Shown here: positions 38,034 through 49,190 of the stretch, one piece after another
Layout: each line of letters starts with the position of its first letter
How positions within the stretch are numbered: the stretch's first letter is position 1
Origin: Burkholderia sp.
Lineage (GTDB): Bacteria; Pseudomonadota; Gammaproteobacteria; Burkholderiales; Burkholderiaceae
DNA: 64,000 nucleotides
Direction: 5' to 3'
Assembly: GCA_040954445.1 (NCBI GenBank)
Contig: CP144362.1
Coordinates: 186,001 to 250,000, forward strand
Translations under genes and position numbers: made by a program
Notes under the pieces: generated by a model
Told to the model about the DNA's origin: nothing
What the model saw: the letters and a program-made list of their open reading frames with translations, nothing else
The model's database searches: none

Positions 38034-39156
38034 GGCGTTGTTGCATAAATCGAGCGAGATCCGTTGACGTTTACGCGCAACGGTCGCGGGGCCAGCCTCC
38101 TATCAAGTCAGATTCCAGAGTAACTGCCTAATTTTTGCCAAGAAAATGCGCAAGGACATACACAAGAAAGGTGAGCCGAAGGCACGCTACCGTGTCAGGA
38201 ATTGGGCGGCCTATAATGAAGGCCTGATCAGCCGGGGGAACGTAACAATATGGATAGATGAAGCCGTCCTTGCCAGAATGCCCGATGCCATACCCACACG
38301 TGGTCGCCCGTGTGTATACGGCGATACGCTGATTCAGGCATTACTTGGCGTGAAGACCGTCTATCGACTGACCTTGCACGCCCTGCAAGGTTTCACCCAA
38401 AGTCTGCGCGATTTGGCCTTCCCGAGCTTGCCGGTGCCGAATTACACCACGCTCTGTCGCCGGGCAAAAACGCTTGATGTCGAACTGCCGATCCTTCGTG
38501 ACAATGAACCGATCCATCTGGTTGTCGACAGCACCGGTCTGAAGGTCTATGGAGAAGGTGAATGGAAGGTGCGCCAGCACAGCTACTCGAAGCGGCGCAC
38601 GTGGCGTAAAGTCCATCTCGCGCTCAACGCGAATACAGGTCAAGTGCATGCCGCGCTAATGACGAATCAGAATGTGGCTGACGGTGACGCTCTGGCCAAG
38701 TTGCTCGACCAGATTCCACGCGAAGAACAAATCGATGTCATCGGCGGTGACGGTGCCTACGACACCAAGCCATGCCATGCGGCCATTGCTGCACGCAGTG
38801 CTATTCCTTCGATTCCGCCACGCGAGGGTGCCGCTCATTGGCCAGCGGATATGCCCGGTGCGGCGTGGCGTAATGGCGCGGTTGATGCAATTGCCCGTGA
38901 CGGTCGTCGAGAATGGAAGCAACACAGTGGCTACCACCGGCGATCGCTTGCCGAGAATGCGATGTATCGGTTCAAGACCCTCACCGGCCACTGTCTCTGG
39001 GCGCGTCACATCGCCGCGCAGGCGACCGAGGTCGCCGTTCGCGTCGGCGTCATCAACCGCATGGCGGACCTCGCTCGTCCGCAATCCGTTCGTATCGCCT
39101 GAATTATGCCCGTCCGATGCCATGGCGTCCTCACGTTCGATTTATGCAACAACGCC
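38034..39156 (+). mobile_element. ISa copy, complete, between ispA and dxs
   Basis: 1,123 bp, perfect ends and a perfect 9-bp target duplication GATGCGAAG at 38025–38033 and 39157–39165. The left duplicate includes the last two bases of the ispA stop codon. Recent insertion within the xseB-ispA-dxs operon. Confidence 0.98.
38146..39102 (+). CDS. ISa transposase, intact
   Basis: 318 codons with D128, D202 and E270. It differs from the commonest sequence only at LTLHALQ and QHSYSKR. With intact ends and target duplication this is one of the best candidates for an active copy. Confidence 0.95.
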   Translation: MRKDIHKKGEPKARYRVRNWAAYNEGLISRGNVTIWIDEAVLARMPDAIPTRGRPCVYGDTLIQALLGVKTVYRLTLHALQGFTQSLRDLAFPSLPVPNYTTLCRRAKTLDVELPILRDNEPIHLVVDSTGLKVYGEGEWKVRQHSYSKRRTWRKVHLALNANTGQVHAALMTNQNVADGDALAKLLDQIPREEQIDVIGGDGAYDTKPCHAAIAARSAIPSIPPREGAAHWPADMPGAAWRNGAVDAIARDGRREWKQHSGYHRRSLAENAMYRFKTLTGHCLWARHIAAQATEVAVRVGVINRMADLARPQSVRIA

Positions 39157-39244
39157 GATGCGAAGAGCTCCCCGCCGCGCTTCCGGTCGCCAGGAAGCGT
39201 GCATAATGGGTGTGGACGCGTTTGATTTTCTCAATGGACCGACG

Positions 39245-41152
39245 ATGTACGACTTGCTGAAAACCATCGACGACCCCACAGACCTGCGCTGCCTCGATCG
39301 TCGCCAGCTGCAACCGCTCGCCGACGATTTACGTGCGTTCGTGCTCGACAGCGTGTCGAAGACGGGCGGCCATTTGTCGTCCAATCTTGGTACAGTCGAA
39401 CTGACGCTGGCGCTGCACTACGTCTTCAATACGCCGCACGATCGCATCGTGTGGGATGTAGGTCATCAGACCTATCCGCACAAAATTCTGACGGGCCGAC
39501 GCGACCAGATGAGCTCGCTGCGCCAGTTCGACGGGATCTCGGGTTTCCCACGTCGCTCCGAATCGATCTACGACACCTTCGGCACTGCTCATTCGAGCAC
39601 ATCGATTTCGGCCGCGCTCGGCATGGCGATCGCCAGCCAGCTGAACGGCGACGATCGCTTTTCGATCGCCGTAATCGGTGACGGCGCGATGACTGGCGGT
39701 ATGGCTTTCGAGGCCATGAATAACGCCGGCGTGTCCGAGGATGCCAAGCTGCTGGTAATCCTCAACGACAACGACATGTCGATCTCTCCGCCGGTCGGCG
39801 CGCTGAACCGCCACCTGGCACGCCTGATGTCAGGCCGCTTCTACGCGACCGCACGCGCCGGCGTGGAGAAAGTACTCAGCGTTGCGCCGCCAGTGCTCGA
39901 ACTCGCGCGCAAGCTCGAAGAGCATGCCAAGGGCATGGTGGTGCCGGCCACGCTGTTCGAGGAATTCGGCTTCAACTACCTCGGCCCGATCGACGGTCAC
40001 GATCTTGATTCGCTGATCCCGACGCTGCAGAACATCAAGGAACTGCGCGGCCCGCAGTTCCTGCACGTAGTCACCAAGAAAGGCCAAGGGTACAAGCTCG
40101 CCGAGGCTGATCCGGTGCTCTACCACGGTCCGGGCAAGTTCAATCCGGCCGAAGGCATCAAGCCCTCGACCACGTCCGCCAAGAAGACCTACACTCAGGT
40201 GTTCGGCGAATGGCTGTGTGACATGGCCGAACTCGACGCGCGCGTGGTCGGCATTACGCCGGCGATGCGCGAGGGTTCGGGCATGGTCGAGTTCGAAAAG
40301 CGTTTCAAGAATCGCTACTACGACGTCGGCATCGCCGAGCAGCACGCGGTGACTTTCGCCGGCGGGATGGCGACCGAAGGTCTCAGGCCGGTGGTCGCGA
40401 TCTACTCAACCTTCCTGCAGCGCGCCTATGATCAGCTAATCCACGACGTGGCGCTACAGAACCTGCCGGTGGTGTTCGCGATCGATCGTGCCGGCCTGGT
40501 CGGCACCGACGGTGCGACCCACGCGGGTGCCTATGACCTGGCCTTCCTGCGCTGCATTCCGAATATGACGGTGATGGCCGCGTCGGACGAGGACGAATGC
40601 CGCCAGATGCTCTACACGGCGGTCCAGCAGCCGAACCCGACGGTCGTGCGCTACCCGCGCGGTACCGGTACCGGCGTTCCGACCGTCAAGGCGATGACAG
40701 CGATTCCGGTCGGCAAGGGCGAGGTGCGCCGCCGCTCAGCTCAGCCGGAAGGTAAGCGCGTCGCGATTCTGGCTTTCGGAACGATGGTCGCGCCTTCGCT
40801 GGCTGCTGCAGAAGAACTCGACGCCACAGTCCCCAACATGCGCTTCGTGAAGCCGATCGACGCCGAGCTGGTCCGAGAACTCGCACAGACGCACGACTAC
40901 CTTGTCACGGTCGAGGAAGGCTGTATCCAGGGCGGCGCGGGCTCGGCCTGCGTGGAAGTCCTGATGGAAAGCGCAGCAGTGATCCGACCGGTGCTCCAAC
41001 TGGGCTTGCCGGACCGCTTCATCGATCACGGCGACCCGGCCAAGCTGCTGTCGTTGTGCGGCCTCGATGCCGCCGGTATCGCCAAGTCGATCCGCGAGCG
41101 TTTTCTCAGCCAATCTGGCAGCTTAGCCGACCAAGCGAAGCGCGTTGCCTGA
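39245..41152 (+). CDS. dxs: 1-deoxy-D-xylulose-5-phosphate synthase
   Basis: Condenses pyruvate and glyceraldehyde-3-P with thiamine diphosphate, the entry step of the MEP isoprenoid pathway that also uses IspF in this window. The 635-aa product starts [14 protein letters not shown]. It has [39 protein letters not shown], the cofactor motif [20 protein letters not shown], and the transketolase pyrimidine domain with [18 protein letters not shown] 39245 fits the family start; ATG 39206 would add 13 residues and the frame beyond lies in IS DNA. Since ISa now separates it from ispA, expression must rely on read-through or a promoter in the IS or the 88 bases before the start. Confidence 0.96.
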   Translation: MYDLLKTIDDPTDLRCLDRRQLQPLADDLRAFVLDSVSKTGGHLSSNLGTVELTLALHYVFNTPHDRIVWDVGHQTYPHKILTGRRDQMSSLRQFDGISGFPRRSESIYDTFGTAHSSTSISAALGMAIASQLNGDDRFSIAVIGDGAMTGGMAFEAMNNAGVSEDAKLLVILNDNDMSISPPVGALNRHLARLMSGRFYATARAGVEKVLSVAPPVLELARKLEEHAKGMVVPATLFEEFGFNYLGPIDGHDLDSLIPTLQNIKELRGPQFLHVVTKKGQGYKLAEADPVLYHGPGKFNPAEGIKPSTTSAKKTYTQVFGEWLCDMAELDARVVGITPAMREGSGMVEFEKRFKNRYYDVGIAEQHAVTFAGGMATEGLRPVVAIYSTFLQRAYDQLIHDVALQNLPVVFAIDRAGLVGTDGATHAGAYDLAFLRCIPNMTVMAASDEDECRQMLYTAVQQPNPTVVRYPRGTGTGVPTVKAMTAIPVGKGEVRRRSAQPEGKRVAILAFGTMVAPSLAAAEELDATVPNMRFVKPIDAELVRELAQTHDYLVTVEEGCIQGGAGSACVEVLMESAAVIRPVLQLGLPDRFIDHGDPAKLLSLCGLDAAGIAKSIRERFLSQSGSLADQAKRVA

Positions 41153-41226
41153 GGATCACGCTGCCGCCCGGTCGGTTCGGCGGGTATGCATCCCGGGCGA
41201 CCTCAAATATATCTGCAGTGAATCAC

Positions 41227-41607
41227 GGCGTTGTTGCATAAATCGAGTGTGAGGACGCTGGCATCGACGGGCATAATTTCAGGCGATACGAATGGATTGC
41301 GGACGAGCGAGGTCCGCCATGCGGTTGATGACGCCGACCCCGAACGGCGACCTCGGTCGCCTGCGATTCGATGTGACGCGCCCAGAGACAGTTTCCGGTG
41401 AGCGTCTTGAACTGATACATCGCATTCTCGGCAAGCGATCGCCGGTGATAGACACTGTCTTTCTTCCATTCTCGATGACCGTCATGGGCATTGCATCAAC
41501 CGCGCCGTTACGCCAGGCCGCACCGGGGGGTATCCGCTGGCCAATGATTGGCACCCTCGCGTGGCGGAATCGAAGCAATAGCACTGCGTGCAGCAATAGC
41601 CGCATGG
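41227..41607 (-). mobile_element. ISa right part, interrupted by a nested ISa
   Basis: Right end GGCGTTGTTGCATAAATC at 41227, then the decayed transposase tail. It is interrupted at 41608 by a complete ISa copy and resumes at 42731–42775. Confidence 0.88.
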
Positions 41608-42730
41608 GGCGTTGTTGCATAAATCGAGCGAGATCCGTTGACGTTTACGCGCAACGGTCGCGGGGCCAGCCCCCTATCAAGTCAGATTCCAGAGTAACTG
41701 CTTAATTTTTGACAAGAAAATGTGCAAGGACATACACAAGACAGGTGAGCCGAAGGCACGCTACCGTGTCAGGAATTGGGCGGCCTATAATGAAGGCCTG
41801 ATCAACCGGGGGAACGTAACAATATGGATAGATGAAGCCGTCCTTGCCAGAATACCCGATGCCATACCCACACGTGGTCGCCCGTGTCTATACGGCGATA
41901 CGCTGATTCAGACATTACTTGGCGTGAAGACCGTCTATCGACTAACGTTGCGCGCCCTGCAAGGTTTCACCCAAAGTCTGCGCGATCTGGCCTTCCCGAG
42001 CTTGCCGGTGCCGAATTACACCACGCTCTGTCGCCGGGCGAAAACGCTTGATGTCGAACTGCCGATCCTTCGTGACAATGAACCGATCCATCTGGTTGTC
42101 GACAGCACCGGTCTGAAGGTCTATGGAGAAGGTGAATGGAAGGTGCGCCAGCACGGCTACTCGAAGCGGCGCACGTGGCGTAAAGTCCATCTCGCGCTCA
42201 ACGCGAATACAGGTCAAGTGCATGCCGCGCTAATGACGAATCAGAATGTGGCTGACGGTGATGCTCTGGCCAAGTTACTCGACCAGATTCCAGGCGACGA
42301 ACAAATCGATGTCATTGGCGGTGATGGTGCCTACGACACCAAGCCATGCCATGCGGCCATTGCTGCACGCAGTGCTGTTCCTTCGATTCCGCCACGCGAG
42401 AGTGCCGTTCATTGGCCAGCGGATATGCCCGGTGCGGCGTGGCGTAATGGCGCGGTTGATGCAATTGCCCGTGACGGTCGTCGAGAATGGAAGCAACACA
42501 GTGGCTACCACCGGCGATCGCTTGCCGAGAATGCGATGTATCGGTTCAAGACCCTCACCGGCCACTGTCTCTGGGCGCGTCACATCGCCGCGCAAGCGAC
42601 CGAGGTCTCCGTTCGCGTCGGCGTCATCAACCGCATGGCGGACCTCGCTCGTCCGCAATCCGTTCGTATCGCCTGAATTATGCCCGTCCGATGCCATTGC
42701 GTCCTCGCGCTCGATTTATGCAACAACGCC
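41608..42730 (+). mobile_element. ISa copy, complete, nested in an older ISa
   Basis: 1,123 bp with a perfect 9-bp target duplication GCCGCATGG at 41599–41607 and 42731–42739. Confidence 0.97.
41720..42676 (+). CDS. ISa transposase, intact
   Basis: 318 codons starting MCKDIHKTGEPKARY, with D128, D202 and E270. Variants IPGDEQIDV and SAVPSIPPRES are shared in part with the fragment at 62116, showing sequence subgroups among copies. Confidence 0.94.
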   Translation: MCKDIHKTGEPKARYRVRNWAAYNEGLINRGNVTIWIDEAVLARIPDAIPTRGRPCLYGDTLIQTLLGVKTVYRLTLRALQGFTQSLRDLAFPSLPVPNYTTLCRRAKTLDVELPILRDNEPIHLVVDSTGLKVYGEGEWKVRQHGYSKRRTWRKVHLALNANTGQVHAALMTNQNVADGDALAKLLDQIPGDEQIDVIGGDGAYDTKPCHAAIAARSAVPSIPPRESAVHWPADMPGAAWRNGAVDAIARDGRREWKQHSGYHRRSLAENAMYRFKTLTGHCLWARHIAAQATEVSVRVGVINRMADLARPQSVRIA

Positions 42731-42775
42731 GCCGCATGGCATGGCTTGCTGTCGTAGTCACCGTCACTGCCGATG
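42731..42775 (-). mobile_element. ISa remnant after nested insertion
   Basis: Forty-five bases continuing the older copy at 41227–41607. It is cut at 42776 by the left end of another ISa. Confidence 0.8.
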
Positions 42776-42848
42776 GGCGTTGTTGCATAAATTGAGCGGG
42801 AGTCGTTGACGTTTACGCGCAACGTTCGCAGGGCCAGATCCCTTGTTA

Positions 42849-42954
42849 TTGATCCGCAATTCGTGATCTTAAAATTAGAAATTTATCCCTTATGTAAGGG
42901 GCATAAAAATGAGGGACAAATTTTTTAATTTCAAGATCACGAATTGCGGATCAA
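42849..42954. repeat. IS630-type miniature element (MITE), TA target
   Basis: 106-bp palindrome starting TTGATCCGCAATTCGTGATCTT and ending in its complement, with TA on both sides (42847–42848, 42955–42956). The ends match those of the IS630-family copies here, so their transposase is the likely mobiliser. Inserted in ISa left-end DNA. No coding capacity. Confidence 0.9.
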
Positions 42955-42999
42955 TAACAAGTCAGATTTCAGAGTAACTGCCTAATTTTTTCACAAAAA

Positions 43000-43958
43000 A
43001 TGCGGAAAGACATAAACAAGACAGGTGAGCCGAAGGCATGCTACCGTGTCAAGAATTGTGCGGCCTATAATGAAGTCCTGATCAACCGAAGGAACGTGAC
43101 GATATGGATAGAGGAAGCCGTCCTTGCCAGAATACCCGACGCCATACCCACGCGTGGTCCTCCGTTTCTATGCAGCGATACGCTGATTCAGGTATTACTT
43201 GGCGTGAAGACTGTCTATCGACAGACATTGCGCGCCCTGCAAGGTTTCACCAAAATCTGCGCGATTTGGCCTTCCCGAGCTTGCCTGTGCTGAATTACAC
43301 CACGCTCTGTCGACGGGCAAAAACGCTTGATGTCGAACTGCCGATCCTTCGCGACAACGAACCGATCCATCTGGTGGTCAACAGCACCGGTCTGAAGATC
43401 TATGGAGAAGGTGAATGGAAGGTGTGCCAGCACGGCTACTCGAAGCGGCGCATGTGGCGTAAAGTCCATCTCGTGCTCAACGCGAGTACGGGTCAAGTGC
43501 ATGCCGCGCTAATGACGCATCAGCATGTGGCTGACGGTGACGCTCTGGCCAAGTTGCTCGACCAGATTCCACGCGAAGAACAAATCGATGTCATCGGCGA
43601 TGACGGTGCCTACGATACCAAGCCATGTCATGGCGGCAATTGCTACACGCAGTGCTATTCCTGCGATTCCGCCACGCGAGGGTGTCGCTCATTGGCCAGC
43701 GGATATGCCCAGTGCGGCGTGGCGTAATGGCGCGGTTGATGCAATTGCCCGTGACGGTCGTCGAGCATGGAAGCAAGACAGTGGCTACCACCGGCGATCA
43801 CTTGCCGAGAATGCGATGTATCCGGTTCAAGACCCTCACCGGCGAGTGTCTTTGGGCGCGTCACATCGACTCGTAGGCGACCGAGGTCTCCGTTCACGTC
43901 GGAGTCATCCACCGCATGGTGGACCTCGCTCGTCCGCAGTCTGTTCGTATCACTTGAA
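43000..43958 (+). pseudogene. ISa transposase, frameshifted
   Basis: Starts MRKDINKTGEPKACY; a deletion at GFTKICAIW shifts the frame, which is restored from YTTLCRRAK to GDDGAYDT. A second shift follows at CHGGNCYTQC, then a stop at RHIDS. Multiple substitutions; clearly old. Confidence 0.88.
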
Positions 43959-44011
43959 ATCATGCCCGTCAATGCCATTGTGCCCTCACGCTCGATTGAT
44001 GCAACAACGCC

Positions 44012-44676
44012 AAACAATCGTCTGCTACGCTATCGCGGCACCGATCTGCGCGGTGAGGCCATTCCAGACATGGTCAGCATCCACGTGTGGCCGCCTGAGG
44101 GCAACGACGACTTCAGGCTGGGTCACTTGGAAAGTGACCTCATCAAGGGCGCGGACAACAAGTCGTCCGTGGCCGTCCTCGTTTAGCGCATGAGCCGCGC
44201 CGTGCTGCTGGCTAATAGGCCGGACGCGACCGCCACGTCGGCCCTGGCCGCCTTCACGACCAAACTGCAATCGCTCGGCGAGTCGCTACGCCAGACATTG
44301 ATCTACGACAAAAGCCGCGAGATGGCGCGACATGTCGAACTGGCGGTTGCGACCAACGTTCGCGCCTACTTTCTACGACCTCCATATTGATCCATAATTT
44401 GTTATCTTGAAATTGCGGATCAATGGTTCTTGGTAGCGCGGCACGCATGAAGACGCCAACGGCCTGCGGCGCCAGATACTTGCCCAAAGGCAAGCATCTA
44501 TCGATCTACTCTCAAGACAACCTTGATGCGATTTCCGACTTACTCAACACTCGACCGCGCGGCGGACTGAACTGGCATACCCCTGTGCAAATCCTGGCTT
44601 CAGGTCCTGGCTAACCCCACCACCGATCGAGCTCCAGCCCATTAACCAGCGGTGTGTTGCAGTTCACTCTTGAAAC
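44012..44676 (+). pseudogene. IS30-family transposase, C-terminal part with element end
   Basis: Frames in this stretch read DFRLGHLESDLIKGADNKSSVAVLV-stop, then ALAAFTTKLQSLGESLRQTLIYDKSREMARH and, after a short insertion, YLPKGKHLSIYSQDNLDAISDLLNTRPRGGLNWHTP. This is the typical IS30 DDE domain. GTGTTGCAGTTCACTCTTGAA at 44653–44673 resembles the IS30-type terminal repeat seen at 50785 and 63350. The 5' half is missing. Confidence 0.8.
44385..44425. repeat. short IS630-type miniature remnant in IS30
   Basis: TA–TTGATCCATAATTTGTTATCTTG… to …TTGCGGATCAAT: about 38 bases combining the two ends of the IS630-type miniature element, inserted in the IS30 transposase at the YFLRPP position. Confidence 0.65.
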
Positions 44677-44688
44677 CGCCCTAAATAA

Positions 44689-46044
<1,356 letters not shown>

Positions 46045-46112
46045 GATTCGCCTTCACGATGATGTAAACCATGAATCATCACGGCGCTCTGATCGCCATG
46101 TCTGAATTAGTG

Positions 46113-46182
46113 GGCGTTGCTGCATAAGTCTAGCGAGAGTCGGTGATATTGACGCGCAACGGTCGGGCTCAGCGCCCTGTTA
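46113..46182. repeat. left arm of an ISa left-end × left-end palindrome
   Basis: Seventy bases of ISa left end (GGCGTTGCTGCATAAGTC … GCGCAACGGTC … CCCTGTTA). The matching inverted arm, also 70 bases, is at 48435–48504. Together they would form CCCTGTTAACAGGG at the centre, whose TA received the IS630 element at 46183. Confidence 0.8.
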
Positions 46183-47299
46183 TTGATCAAAAATGTGTTA
46201 TCTTGAAATTAAAAAATCGACCCTCATGTGAGGGAAATCGAAAAATAAGACCTGAGATCGCTTCCTCGTGAGGCACGTGAAGAACGGCGACGTCAGGTGA
46301 TCAACCTGGACCCCGCGCGGGCGGGACCTACGACGCGATTGCCGAGCATATAAACTTGTCGGGCCCGGGCGTGTGCGACATTTGCAAGCGCCACACTCGC
46401 GCAGGTGCGGCTGGATTTCTGGACAAGCCGAGCGGCGGAGCGGTGAACCCAAACTGAGCCCTGAGTGAGCAGCAGGAAGTGAAAATTCGCATGCTGTTGC
46501 ACGGCCAGATGCCGGACCAGCTGAAGATGTTGTTCGTGTTGTGGACGCGACATGCCGTGCGGGAGTTGATCCTGCAGCGATGCGGTTTGACGCTGCAGGG
46601 GTGTCGGCCTGTATCTGACGCGCTAGGGTTTCACGCCGCAAAAGCCGATGAAACGGGCCTACGAGCAGCGACCGGAAGCGGTACAGGCATGGCTGAACGG
46701 AGACGTCCGGAGATTTCGGGACGGGGCCCATAGCCGAAGAGGCGCGGAAATCCAGTGGGGCGACGAAACGGGGTGCGCTCGTACAATGTACGCAGGCAGC
46801 TCCTACGCGCAGATTGGCAAGACGCCGACCGCCGCGTGGCAAGTCGACGCGAAGGTTTGTCAGTGATGTCGACGGTGAAGAACCGTGGCCAGGTGCGCTG
46901 GAAAGTCTTCGAGGGTGCGATAAACGCCGACATCCTGCTCGATTTCCTGAAGCGGCTGATTAAAGAGACGCGAAGCAAGAAGGTTTTTTGATTCTCGACA
47001 ACCTGATGAAGATGCATCAGGCCAAGCCGCTCAAGGCATGGTTGTGTCCGAGCACGTAGACGAGATCGAAGTGTTCTACCTGCCGTCGTACAGCCCGGCA
47101 CTGAATCCCGACGAGATGCTCAATGCTGACCTGCAGGCGAACGCGAAGAAACAGGCTCCGGCACGGACCCCAAGGGGCATCTCAAAAAGCGGTCATCAGC
47201 CATCTACGTGGTCTCCAGCAATCACCACAACGTGTCGCTCGCCATTCCATGCACAAACCAATTCGTTATGCAGCTTGAGTAAAGTGCACGTATTTTAAT
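46183..47299 (+). pseudogene. IS630-family element, near full length, frameshifted
   Basis: Left terminus TTGATCAAAAATGTGTTATCTTG after TA. Several frames then cover the transposase: RPEIASS leader, KIRMLLHGQMPDQLKMLFVLWTRHAVRELI, WGDET, VMSTVKNRGQVRWKVFEGAINADILLDFLKRL, KVF, FYLPSYSPALNPDEMLNADLQ. At least five indels. The right terminus (…ATCAATA) resumes at 48432 after a nested ISa. Confidence 0.87.
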
Positions 47300-48422
47300 G
47301 GCGTTGTTGCATAAATCGAGCGAGATCCGTTGACGTTTACGCGCCATGGTCGCGGGGCCAGCTTCCTATCAAGTCAGATTCCAGAGTAACTGCCTAATTT
47401 TTGCCAAGAAAATGCGCAAGGACATACACAAGAAAGGTGAGCCGAAGGCACGCTACCGTGTCAGGAATTGGGCGGCCTATAATGAAGGCCTGATCAGCCG
47501 GGGGAACGTAACAATATGGATAGATGAAGCCGTCCTTGCCAGAATGCCCGATGCCATACCCACACGTGGTCGCCCGTGTGTATACGGCGATACGCTGATT
47601 CAGGCATTACTTGGCGTGAAGACCGTCTATCGACTGACCTTGCGCGCCCTGCAAGGTTTCACCCAAAGTCTGCGCGATTTGGCCTTCCCGAGCTTGCCGG
47701 TGCCGAAGTACACCACGCTCTGTCGCCGGGCAAAAACGCTTGATGTCGAACTGCCGATCCTTCGTGACAATGAACCGATCCATCTGGTTGTCGACAGCAC
47801 CGGTCTGAAGGTCTATGGAGAAGGTGAATGGAAGGTGCGCCAGCACGGCTACTCGAAGCGGCGCACGTGGCCTAAAGTCCATCTCGCGCTCAACGCGAAT
47901 ACAGGTCAAGTGCATGCCGCACTAATGACGAATCAGAATGTGGCTGACGGTGACGCTCTGGCCAAGTTGCTCGACCAGATTCCACGCGAAGAACAAATCG
48001 ATGTCATCGGCGGTGACGGTGCCTACGACACCAAGCCATGCCATGCGGCCATTGCTGCACGCAGTGCTATTCCTTCGATTCCGCCACGCGAGGGTGCCGC
48101 TCATTGGCCAGCGGATATGCCTGGTGCGGCGCGGCGTAATGGCGCGGTTGATGCAATTGCCCGTGACGGTCGTCGAGAATGGAAGCAAGACAGTGGCTAC
48201 CACCGGCGATCGCTTGCCGAGAATGCGATGTATCGGTTCAAGACCCTCACCGGCAACTATCTCTGGGCGCGTCACATCGCCTCGCAGGCGACCGAGGTCT
48301 CCATGCGCGTCGGCGTCATCAACCGTATGACGGACCTCGCTCGTCCGCAATCCGTGCGTATCGCCTGAAATTATGCCCGTCGATGCTATTGCATCCTCAC
48401 ACTCGATTTATGCAACAACGCC
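47300..48422 (+). mobile_element. ISa copy, complete, nested in IS630
   Basis: 1,123 bp with intact ends. Flanks TATTTTAAT and ATTTTTAAT match at 7 of 9 positions, a slightly decayed target duplication. IS630 right-terminal sequence continues immediately after (CAATA). Confidence 0.94.
47412..48368 (+). CDS. ISa transposase, intact
   Basis: 318 codons with D128, D202 and E270. Private changes PKYTTLC, TWPKVHLAL and PGAARRNGA. The Arg-to-Pro change in the conserved TWRKVHL segment may weaken it. Confidence 0.93.
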   Translation: MRKDIHKKGEPKARYRVRNWAAYNEGLISRGNVTIWIDEAVLARMPDAIPTRGRPCVYGDTLIQALLGVKTVYRLTLRALQGFTQSLRDLAFPSLPVPKYTTLCRRAKTLDVELPILRDNEPIHLVVDSTGLKVYGEGEWKVRQHGYSKRRTWPKVHLALNANTGQVHAALMTNQNVADGDALAKLLDQIPREEQIDVIGGDGAYDTKPCHAAIAARSAIPSIPPREGAAHWPADMPGAARRNGAVDAIARDGRREWKQDSGYHRRSLAENAMYRFKTLTGNYLWARHIASQATEVSMRVGVINRMTDLARPQSVRIA

Positions 48423-48434
48423 ATTTTTAATCAA

Positions 48435-48504
48435 TAACAGGGGGCACGCCCGGACTGTTGCGCGTAAACATTACTGGCTTTCACCAGATTTATACAACAA
48501 CACC
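48435..48504. repeat. right arm of the ISa left-end × left-end palindrome
   Basis: Inverted counterpart of 46113–46182 (TAACAGGGGGC … TTGCGCGTAAA … ATTTATACAACAACACC). Its tip is CAACAACACC instead of CAACAACGCC. Confidence 0.78.
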
Positions 48505-48713
48505 TTAAGCAAAGGCATGTCAGTTATGCCGCCTCATAACAACGCCGCTCTTCGTCAATGATCTGCACTTCTATCTTTTATAAGACTTTTATTGACGCAA
48601 TATCTAAGTTTAACAAATTGTCGAGAAAGTAAACAGCCCCCTCATAGGGAATTTAAACTTGACCTCTAAGCTGCCGACTGGCTCGCCGAGCCCCGAACAC
48701 CGAACCGCAAGAC
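48505..48713. other. AT-rich intergenic region upstream of nudB
   Basis: No gene seen. 48545–48660 is notably AT-rich (TATCTTTTATAAGACTTTTATTG) compared with native DNA around it. It may hold the nudB-clsB promoter (TTGTCG near 48617 and TATAGG-like bases are only suggestive). Confidence 0.35.
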
Positions 48714-49190
48714 ATGACGAAGCCACCGAAAATCCCCGAATCTGTCCTGGTCGTGATCCATACCGCCGCGCTCGACGTCCTGGTCATCAATCGCGCTGAC
48801 CTTCCCGGCTTCTGGCAGTCCGTGACCGGCACCAAAGATTGGCTCAACGAGCCGCTAGCCGACACAGCAGTGCGCGAGGTCAGGGAGGAGACAGGCATCG
48901 TGGTGGGCGGTGAGGGCGTGCCGCCGGGCGCGCTCTACGACTGGTGCCACCAGATCGAGTACAGCATCTATCCGCAATATCGGCACCGCTATGCGTCTGG
49001 CGTCACGCGCAACGCAGAGCACTGGTTCAGCCTCGAAGTTCCGGTCGGCATCGTCGTGACGCTGTCACCCCGAGAGCATACCAACTACGCCTGGCTGCCT
49101 TATCAAGAGGGGGCCTCGCGCTGCTATTCGCCGTCTAACAGTGAGGCGATCCTGCAACTGCCCGCACGTCTGGCGGCACGCGGGACATGA
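48714..49190 (+). CDS. nudB: dihydroneopterin triphosphate diphosphatase (Nudix)
   Basis: Removes pyrophosphate from dihydroneopterin triphosphate in folate synthesis. The 158-aa product begins MTKPPKIPESVLVVIHTAALDVLVINR. It has the Nudix box G-x6-E-x7-REVREETGI at about residues 38–60, where the REVREETG core provides the metal-binding Glu residues, and later HWFSLEVP and HTNYAWLPYQEGA as in NudB. It overlaps clsB by 4 bases (ATGA), so the two are translated together. The Nudix superfamily is broad; the NudB call rests on the overall sequence and this operon arrangement. Confidence 0.88.
   Translation: MTKPPKIPESVLVVIHTAALDVLVINRADLPGFWQSVTGTKDWLNEPLADTAVREVREETGIVVGGEGVPPGALYDWCHQIEYSIYPQYRHRYASGVTRNAEHWFSLEVPVGIVVTLSPREHTNYAWLPYQEGASRCYSPSNSEAILQLPARLAARGT

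Larger units (their letters stand above)
42776..44011 (+). mobile_element. ISa copy, degenerate, carrying a miniature element
   Basis: Left end GGCGTTGTTGCATAAATT and right end TGATGCAACAACGCC. It is about 108 bp longer than normal because an IS630-type miniature element sits at 42849–42954 ahead of the transposase. Confidence 0.9.

Noticed and set aside
38672..41152. An 826-aa open frame fusing IS sequence to Dxs
   Set aside because: The first 190 codons are ISa read in the wrong frame; Dxs starts at ATG 39245 with the family N-terminus.
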